From: Azolla caroliniana
Lineage: Eukaryota; Polypodiophyta
Assembly (NCBI GenBank): GCA_043228905.1
Contig: JBHGNT010000009.1
Coordinates: forward strand, 5,332,001-5,396,000
Length of the DNA: 64,000 bases
Direction: 5' to 3'
Shown here: positions 57,430 to 64,000 of the stretch, in pieces
Position numbering within the stretch: position 1 is the first letter of the stretch
How the letters are laid out: the number at the start of each line of letters is the position of its first letter
The notes under the pieces: model-generated
The model's database searches: none
The model's input: only the letters and a program-made list of their open reading frames with translations
What the model was told of the DNA's origin: nothing
Translations under genes and position numbers: made by a program

Positions 57430-58506
57430 AGGAGGATGAGATGCGGAAATGTGCCACCACCGAAGGAAGAAAGCTCAAAGAGGGAAGGCTCGAGAATACT
57501 CGACATAGAAGTCTTTATGAAAGAGGCATTTGAGAACTTAAAGTCACAAGTCGAGGCTGAAGAGAAGCTTAAAATGGAGCCCAAATCGAGGCGAATGATG
57601 ATCGAGGAAGAAGAGACCTCCGAACAAAGGTGGGTTAATGAAGTGGTCGATACAAAGGCTTAGGTTTGATATGACAGCACCAAGAGAGAAGGTGCGCAAC
57701 AAGTCGTCTTCTCTTATTGTGGAGAAACAATGGTCGAGTATAAGGTTGGAGACTCAAGAGCGGGGAACACCGCTTTGAGAGTGGACGAGCATTTCGAAAC
57801 ATACGTTGTGTCTGAAATATCGAGTGATGAAGGTGCAAGCATGAGCAAATCTTGCGTGATCAAGGGAGATGAAGAGTGCGAGGCCGACGTGGTTGAGGCG
57901 GTAGCCATGAGGAACGACATCGAGTCGAAGATGGCTATGCACGAGTCCATGGCGGATGGCCGTGTCAAGACCTTCCCAACACTTGATCTAGAGACTTGGG
58001 TAGTTGCATTCGAGAGCCAACATTAGACCCAAGAGACGGAAAGTGGCGGGGAAGCAAATATTGAATCCAATGCGAATAACAACGTTGAGGGAAAGATGTC
58101 TATGGATGAGTTGACAGTGACCGATGGTCCCGAGGTTCTCCCCACAATTGTTCCTAAGACTTCGGCAGTTGTGCCTGAGTGTCAACGTGAGACCAGAGAG
58201 ATAGAAGGTGGCGGCAGGAAATCGAAGGACCAAAACGGCGATGAGGAGGATGGCCATAGACGAAGGGATCCCTCCACACCGGTTCCGGAGACTTCGGCAG
58301 TTGTGCCCGAGAGCCAACATATGACCGGAGAGATGGAAGGTGGCGGCGAGGAGATGAGGGTCGAAGTTAGCGCATACGGAGGAACGGTGACCAACAAGGA
58401 GGTTAAAAACAAAGCTACAATAGAGTTCAATGAAGAGCCAGAGAGCGGCAAGAAAGGAAGAACCAAAATACAATCCGGATGGAAGATGACACGGTTGGTA
58501 TTCTGA
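57430..58506 (+). pseudogene. Element F continuation of the gag frame, unknown C-terminal region
   Basis: Three open blocks in the gag frame (57436-57663, 57730-58026, 58096-58506) are separated by stops at 57661, 57667 and 58024. They encode acidic, Glu-rich sequence with no known domain. An internal duplication reads VPKTSAVVPE then EGGG and VPETSAVVPE then EGGG (about 58150-58345). Its role is unknown. Confidence 0.55.
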
Positions 58507-59102
58507 CCTGAACGAACGCCGACCCGGATGAGAGTTGATCAACCGGGCCCGACCCAACCGAAAACCGGACAGAAACGGACCTAGACGGAAGTCGATTGTC
58601 TGAGTTTGATTCGGCTGAATGCGAATCTAGAAGAAGGCTGACCAAGCCAGAAGATGATTGGTCGAGATTGATCAAGATAGAAGTTGAGCCGGCCTAGCTG
58701 GAGGTCTAAGCAGACGAGCCGCGACACCCGGTCGAGGCTTGTGAGCATAAGGAAAGGAAAGCATGAGACGAGAAAGGATGATAAAGGAAAGTTAGGTGAC
58801 CAAGGAGGTGGCCGAGATGAAGGTGGCACACGCACGAGGCATGAAGCATTATGCTCGGGAGGAGCAAAGGGAGCCATGACAACCAGACATGGTAGTGCAA
58901 AGGCTGAGCGAATGATATGGTGGATCGGATGGCAACGACGGTTTGGGTAGAAACAAGAGACATGTTCGAAGTAGAGGACAAAATGATAGTGCAGGCGAGG
59001 CGCAAGAAAGGAGGAAATCAAAGACCAACCACCTTTGACCCCACCACATCACTCTTTTCTTCTTGGCACATACCAGAGGATGTGCGGTTTGGTGGGGGTG
59101 GG
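58507..59102 (+). other. Element F 3' internal non-coding part and polypurine tract
   Basis: No credible frame. It includes degenerate GACCAAGCCAG/GATCAAG-type repeats near 58500-58700. It ends in TTGGTGGGGGTGGG at 59089-59102, matching the polypurine tract of B. Confidence 0.55.
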
Positions 59103-59230
59103 TGTTGTGATGTTGCACGTCCAGTGGGAGAAAAAGTGTGGTTCCACGCACATTACACAAATACTTGTAAAAATGAAAATAAATCAATAATAAATAATCC
59201 TAGGGCATAATGGCAATGAATGCGTATAGA

Positions 59231-59300
59231 GGGGTGCAAGTAAGATTTGAACCTTGCACCTCCAAGATAAGAGGCAATTAGCTTACCACTAAAGCTACTA
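59231..59300 (-). ncRNA. tRNA-like module, copy 2 in element F
   Basis: Minus strand TAGCTTTAGTGG and AGGTTCAAATC boxes flanked by GTGCAAG/CTTGCAC arms; in the duplicated LTR head. Confidence 0.45.
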
Positions 59301-59413
59301 CTATTTCCTTATTATATTTAGTATTCCATCACATCACTCTTTTCTTTGACCCCACCACATCACTCTTTTCTTCTTGGCACATACCGGAGGATGTGCGGTT
59401 TGGTGGGGGTGGG

Positions 59414-60053
59414 TGTTGTGATGTTGCACGTCCAGTGGGAGAAAAAGTGTGGTTCCACGCACATTACACAAATACTTGTAAAAATGAAAATAAATCAATA
59501 ATAAATAATCTTAGGGCATAATGGCAATGAATGCGTATAGAGGGGTGCAAGTAAGATTTGAACCTTGCACCTCCAAGATAAGAGGCAATTAGCTTACCAC
59601 TAAAGCTACTACTATTTCCTTATTATATTTAGTATTCCATAGGAAACAAATGTACAAAACCGTGTGCACAAAACCATGGATTTAAGCCCATGGTTTTATA
59701 CATGTCATAAGCAAAACCGTGTGCACAAAACCATAGTTTTAGCCCATGGTTTTGTGCATGTCACAAGCATGCAGAGACCTATAAAAGCCTCTAGTTGGGC
59801 TTGGGTAAGGGAGGTCAATTTGGAAATCGTCATCATCATCATCATCAATAATAATATAATACTCTTCTTATCCTTCTTCTTGACATCTATCTTCTTCTCA
59901 AGCATAAAAATCTTCGATCTTCTCAAGTGTGACATTAGTTTTCTCGACTCCTACATAAACATCTTATCGACAATTTCGCAAACGTCCTCCCCAGTCCGAG
60001 ACCCCGGTGGTCCCGCTCAAGCGAAGCAAGCACGCACATGCATCTTTGTGACA
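59414..60053 (+). repeat. Element F 3' LTR
   Basis: Starts TGTTGTGATG (one change from TGTCG) and ends TTTGTGACA; pairs with 56074-56729. Confidence 0.83.
59542..59611 (-). ncRNA. tRNA-like module, copy 3 in element F
   Basis: Same boxes as copy 2, in the LTR proper. Confidence 0.45.
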
Positions 60054-60057
60054 CCGG

Positions 60058-61448
60058 CCAAGCAATCGGTGCACTTCTCAAGTTGCACGTCCTTCACTAG
60101 AATGAGATTGACTTTGGCAAGTCTCTTCATCCCCTTCTGATTCATATGACACAACCTCTTGTGCCACAGCTCACCGGCAATGTCGGATGCTACGTTCACT
60201 TCTTCCTGGCATATCCGGGCATGCATTAGATACAACGTGTTGATCTTCCAGGCTCGAGCCATGATTAGGCTTCCTTTGCTGAATTTCGTGACTCCGTTCT
60301 GGATGCTACCCGTGTAGCCTTCATCATGTAGCCGATCGGCTGATATCAGGTTCAACCGAACCTCCGTAACGTGTAGGACTTCTTTCAACAGTAATTTGCA
60401 TCTGGTTGATGTTGTCGGCAACACATCTCCTATGCCGAAAATTCGGCATGTACCTTCATTCCCCATCCTGACACAACCGTGATCTCCGGCTATGTAGGAT
60501 GAGAAGCATTTCTGGTATGGTGTCAGATGGAATGATGCTCCGGAATCGACAACCCACATTGTCTCGTCGCCGATAAGGTTTAACTCATTCTCCTCGGTAA
60601 TGAGCATCAATTCCTCTTCACTTGTCGTGATCGCCGACGTTCCTCTCCAATCCGAACCTCTCTGGTCCAAACTCTTCTTCGCATCGGTGGTGTCGGCCCC
60701 TTTCTCTTTCTGGAAATGCCCCGGCTTCCCACAATAGAAGCAAGCAAGCCTCCCCCTTGACTTTGACCTCGTCCCCAATTTGTCCCGGTTTTGGGGACTC
60801 CGATACCGGCCTCTTCCCTAGTAATGGTCATCTTCTATGACCAAGGCCTTCGGATCGGTTCCGGAATCCCGATCCTTTCGGTGAGCTTCTTCGTCAAGCA
60901 AGCTTGATTTTACCCTTGCTATGGACAACTGCTTTCCTTCCAGCTTGGCGTTGCCCAAAGTGACAACTAGAGTCTCCCAACGATCTGGGAGGGAGCCGAG
61001 CAGGAGCAATGCAAGTACCTCGTCGGCTAGAGGTACTTCGGGCGAAGTTCTTTAGTTTATGAGCCGCTTAAATGCGTTCACGTGCTCTGCCATGGTGGAT
61101 CCGTCTTGGTAACGGAGTCTCACTAACTTTCGGAATACTGAAACCCAATTTATGACGTTTTTACTCTCCAACATTGTGCCGATTTTCTCCTAGAGCACAT
61201 GAGCTTTACTTTCTTCATTGAAGTTGTTAAATAGGCTCATGTCGATGAAACACCGGATGTACGCCGTTGTCTTCATGTGCATCACCTCCCATGTCGTGGC
61301 ATCGATCTTGGTTGATTTCTTATCCCTGAATTGTACTGGTAGCCAGAGATCTTTGACCACGAGCATGTCCCTCATCTTCGACTTCCACATAGGGTAGTTG
61401 GAGCCAGTGAGCTTGAACATGCCGCCGAATGATTCTTCCATTTCAATT
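60058..61448 (-). pseudogene. Copia-A gag, protease and pre-integrase piece
   Basis: Gag begins about six bases inside the 5' LTR (MEESFGGMFKLTGSNYPMW) and continues through RYQDGSTMAEHVNAF and LLGSLPDRWETLV. The zinc knuckle reads CFYCGKPGHFQKEK, so the final Cys of CCHC is lost. Protease is WVVDSGASFHLTP; pre-integrase is LWHKRLCHMNQKGMKRLAK. Stops lie near 61187, 61045 and 60818. Cut on the left by F. Confidence 0.87.
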
Positions 61449-62008
61449 TGATAGGAACTAGCGTGGAAGTATTGCTCGGCCACAACTGAGTCTCAAATCA
61501 CTTTATGAAGGAACAAACACAGAAATGGGAAATAGGTATGATGAATGCACGTACACAAAACGATAGAGAACACAAGATGTTTACGTGGAAAACCCTAATC
61601 GGGAAAAACCACGGGAGCCCACGGACTCCGAACTATCACTATATGAGAGGAAATACAAAGTGGTAACATAGAGGCAACGACCTTGTGCTTGCGATCTTCG
61701 CCAGACGGTGGTTACAACAGGAAGTGCTCGTAGCTACTCTCTATCTCTCTCTCTATACAACAATAATAACAACACTCCTCTTCTTTTGTGATTTCCCTAA
61801 GTCATATTTATACTCACATGACCTTAGGGCTATTTATAGATATAGCCTCAATGAGTTTACTCTAACATATTTACAAATGTGTGTCTTGGATCCGGTTTGC
61901 ACCGGATCCATCCGGATTCACTCGATCCGGTTTCTGGGTCTCATCTGGAACCCTTCCGGATCCGGTTCCTTCATCCGGATTCCATCCGGAGGGACCGAAT
62001 TCCCAATA
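61449..62008 (-). repeat. Copia-A 5' LTR
   Basis: 560 bp; TSD GCATG follows at 62009-62013. The plus-strand right end reads CCCAATA instead of TAACA in the partner. No recognisable primer-binding site follows on the internal side. Confidence 0.9.
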
Positions 62009-62013
62009 GCATG

Positions 62014-62809
62014 TGCATATAGCCATTGAAGTAGTAATGTGTGTGTATAAGTTGGTAGGTGCACTAATTGTGTGGGTATGAAACTATTCATACAAATACG
62101 TACATGAGTGTGTGTAAACAGGTTGGATGTAAGGCTTCAAAAAACAACTACAAGTGGCAGTAGGTGGCGACAACGTTGAGGATTGATTGCGAAAATTGAC
62201 TCAATGTGTAGATGGTGGCAATGGTGATGACAATGGATGGCTAGTGGCAACAGACGGTGGTAGGTGGCATGGTTGTAGAGGTGACGACTTGTCACATGGT
62301 TGGACAAAAAGGTTCTACTTTCGACTCTAGTCAAAGTCGAAGGCTCAAGTTTTAAAATTTTATAGCTTTATAAGCTTGGATTTCTAAATTGAAAATTCAT
62401 GCACGATCCTTGCTTGAAAGTAAATAATATTAGACAATAGTTTTAACAGAACCTATATAATTATATAATAATCAAAAGAAGAATTACAATGAAGGCTCAT
62501 AAACTAGAATCAGATATTGCAATGAGTAACAACTGTAGTCCATTACATGGAGTGGATTGAAACCATGCATGTGCTCCCTTTCCATTCCATTTGAGCATTT
62601 CAACATTTATACATTGAAGATCACTTGCCTTTTGAGAGGCCAATTTCTTAAGTCCTACATGCATATACCTTCAATTGTAAAGAAGGAGACATATGTGAAA
62701 GAGAACCCTAACTCATCATCTTTTCGACAAGAGATAGCTCATATAAATTCTTACAATGCATAGACAAGTAAAGAAGAGTTAAGTCACCATAACTCGACAT
62801 GTTTGCCCT
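62014..62809. other. Flanking DNA right of the nest, no gene recognised
   Basis: It continues the GT/CA-rich sequence seen left of 24418. GGTGGCAATGGTGATGACAA-like low-complexity sequence lies near 62150-62290. No frame over 70 codons with recognisable content. Confidence 0.5.
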
Positions 62810-63990
62810 TTACATTTCCCCAAATTTAGCATATGCATGTGCTTTCTCTTGCGTTTGGAGAAATTGTTGAGTAACTTCCCATAATATTCTTCTCTTTCTT
62901 TGAATAAGCCTTTTATACTCATACAAATGCTTTTGGTAATTTTCTTTATCCTTGACTACATCCAAAATCATAAGGCACTTTCGAGCTTCATGACATTCTT
63001 TATCAAACCATTTTTTCTTTGAACTATGTTTCTTGGTGCATTTCCAAGATGTGTGCTTGGCCGAAAAACATTTGTTTGTGCATGAGAGAATGACTTTCTC
63101 AAAAGCTTTCAATTTGCATTCTAGTGTGGCACCATCTTGTATCTTTGTTATTTGTAACATATCCTCAATAATCTTGGAATACATGGCCGCTCGCTTAAGG
63201 TTCATGCTCAAGTGCGATTGTTTATTATCGTAAATTATGGCCTTCTCCCAATCAAACCTATACATACATTTGAGGTCAATGCATAAAGTCCTATGGTCAG
63301 ATTCCAATGTCCATTCACTAGTTGAGAATTTAGGTATATGATCCAAAATACCTTCGGAATGTAGCACATAGTCAATCACACTATTTCCATTGTGTTTTCT
63401 ACATGTGAAACACTTAATAAGCAATCCGATACTATTGCACGAACTTCCCAAATTTGTCTAGACCTCTAGAATAGCTGTTATACATTTATATATCCTCTTG
63501 CATCCTTGGGATATGTGGCATAAAATATTGTTGTGCATCAAGTTGGAAACTTCTTGTATGGCATTCATGACACCATAGACAATAACCACTGCTTTGGATT
63601 TGAAATAAGCAATATCATCTTCTAAATTGACAAAAGGTTGATATTCATCCAAACACGCACAAAAGTTAGAATCTTGACAAGGAATTTAACATCCAACTGC
63701 AAAAGTGGGCAAGTCATTAGGTGTTTTTATTTTAAGCCATATGTAGCATTTATGTCCATCATTTTTTATGATTGACCGTCTTAATCAAACATGTCACTTC
63801 TCCTTGTCCTCTTCGTTGTCTTGGATTTTTTGCCCATATCAAAGAGTGTATATTATTGTTTCCTAAACCTTGAATCCTTTGAGTATCATGCTCCCATTTT
63901 TCAACAGAATGTGATATCCGAGTCATCGATAAACTCCTTTATGCCAAATCCCCCATTCCATCGGTATCCATTGCAATTCCAAAAGCATAG
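62810..63990 (-). pseudogene. LINE ORF2 endonuclease (EEP) domain, decayed, runs to the window edge
   Basis: Minus-strand frames read, in order, WNCNGYRW with KEFIDDSDI (about 63990-63910), WAKNPRQRRGQG, CYIWLK-like and LDEYQPFVNLEDDIAYFKS, then VIVYGVMNA, NSVIDYVLHSE and LESDHRTLCIDL. This is the order of an apurinic-type LINE endonuclease, which nicks target DNA. Where GDxN is expected the sequence has GVMN, losing the Asp; SDH is kept. A TAG at about 63458-63460 and frameshifts break it. Downstream RT is not present before 62810, so it is truncated. Confidence 0.72.
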
Positions 63991-64000
63991 TTGTAGAGAG

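Larger units (their letters stand above)
59040..59650. repeat. Direct duplication of the polypurine region and 3' LTR head of element F, period 311 bp
   Basis: Sequence from ACCCCACCACATCACTC through TGTTGTGATG and the tRNA-like module to TTAGTATTCCAT occurs twice. LTR heads start at 59103 and 59414. The 3' LTR therefore has two possible starts; the second (59414-60053, 640 bp) matches the 5' LTR length best. Confidence 0.85.
56074..60053 (+). mobile_element. F: gag-only non-autonomous LTR element related to B
   Basis: The 5' LTR 56074-56729 starts TGTCGTGATG and ends TTTGCGACA. The 3' LTR ends TTTGTGACA at 60053. The 4-bp duplications CCGG lie at 56070-56073 and 60054-60057 inside Copia-A. 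The internal region carries a gag-like frame but no protease, RT or integrase was found. The primer-binding site is identical to that of B; termini, polypurine region and Gag are related. It fits the described class of plant terminal-repeat elements with only a GAG domain. Confidence 0.88.
24423..62008 (-). mobile_element. Copia-A: old Ty1/copia element that hosts the whole nest
   Basis: LTRs at 24423-25012 and 61449-62008 match over their length apart from scattered substitutions and indels. They are flanked by perfect 5-bp duplications GCATG at 24418-24422 and 62009-62013. On the minus strand the LTR starts TGTTAGG and ends CCTATCA. The internal region of about 3.7 kb survives in five pieces: 61448-60058, 56069-about 55799, 42935-41731, 29298-about 29146 and about 25726-25013. 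In order they encode gag, protease, integrase, reverse transcriptase and RNase H, the Ty1/copia order. Insertions G, B, D and F lie between the pieces. Stops and frameshifts make it inactive. Confidence 0.93.

Overview
The window is nuclear DNA of a land plant, most likely a flowering plant; the species cannot be named from the sequence. It is AT-rich and carries two complete spliced plant cell-wall genes with GT-AG introns. Everything from 24.4 to 62.0 kb is nested plant LTR retrotransposons. No CRISPR array, bacterial operon or intact functional RNA gene was seen.

Left part (1-24.4 kb). A minus-strand gene (455-6604, 17 exons, 662 aa) encodes a secreted GH51 alpha-L-arabinofuranosidase with both catalytic glutamates. 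Two degenerate 18S rRNA fragments lie antisense in its intron 6. About 11 kb of AT-rich intergenic DNA follows, with a LINE scrap and three local tandem duplications. A regulatory-looking zone (17.56-18.72 kb) has four CACGTG palindromes, a 17-G run, a 39-43 bp minisatellite and many telobox-like ACCCTAA motifs. It precedes a plus-strand gene (19871-23297, 8 exons, 692 aa) for a Golgi-type QUA2-like PMT-family methyltransferase with an eroded SAM-binding motif. The two genes are transcribed divergently and both act on pectin or arabinan polymers.

Retrotransposon nest (24423-62008). One old minus-strand Ty1/copia element (Copia-A, target duplication GCATG) has been split by four secondary insertions: a truncated, rearranged chromovirus fragment (G, 25.7-29.1 kb); a GC-rich, divergent Ty3/gypsy element (B, 29299-41726, duplication ACGT); a chromovirus with chromodomain (D, 42936-about 55798); and a gag-only non-autonomous element (F, 56074-60053, duplication CCGG). 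B is itself split by an intact young Ty1/copia element (C, 30767-36173, duplication CTCCA). D is split by a nearly intact chromovirus-like element (E, 45662-52773, duplication GATCC). LTR divergence follows nesting depth: A and D are oldest, B is intermediate, C and E are youngest.

B and F share terminal bases, primer-binding site, polypurine tract, 4-bp duplications and a homologous Gag, so F looks like a parasite of B-type elements. The LTRs of D and F each carry an antisense tRNA-like module.

Right end (62.0-64 kb). Plain flanking DNA is followed by a decayed minus-strand LINE endonuclease running off the window.
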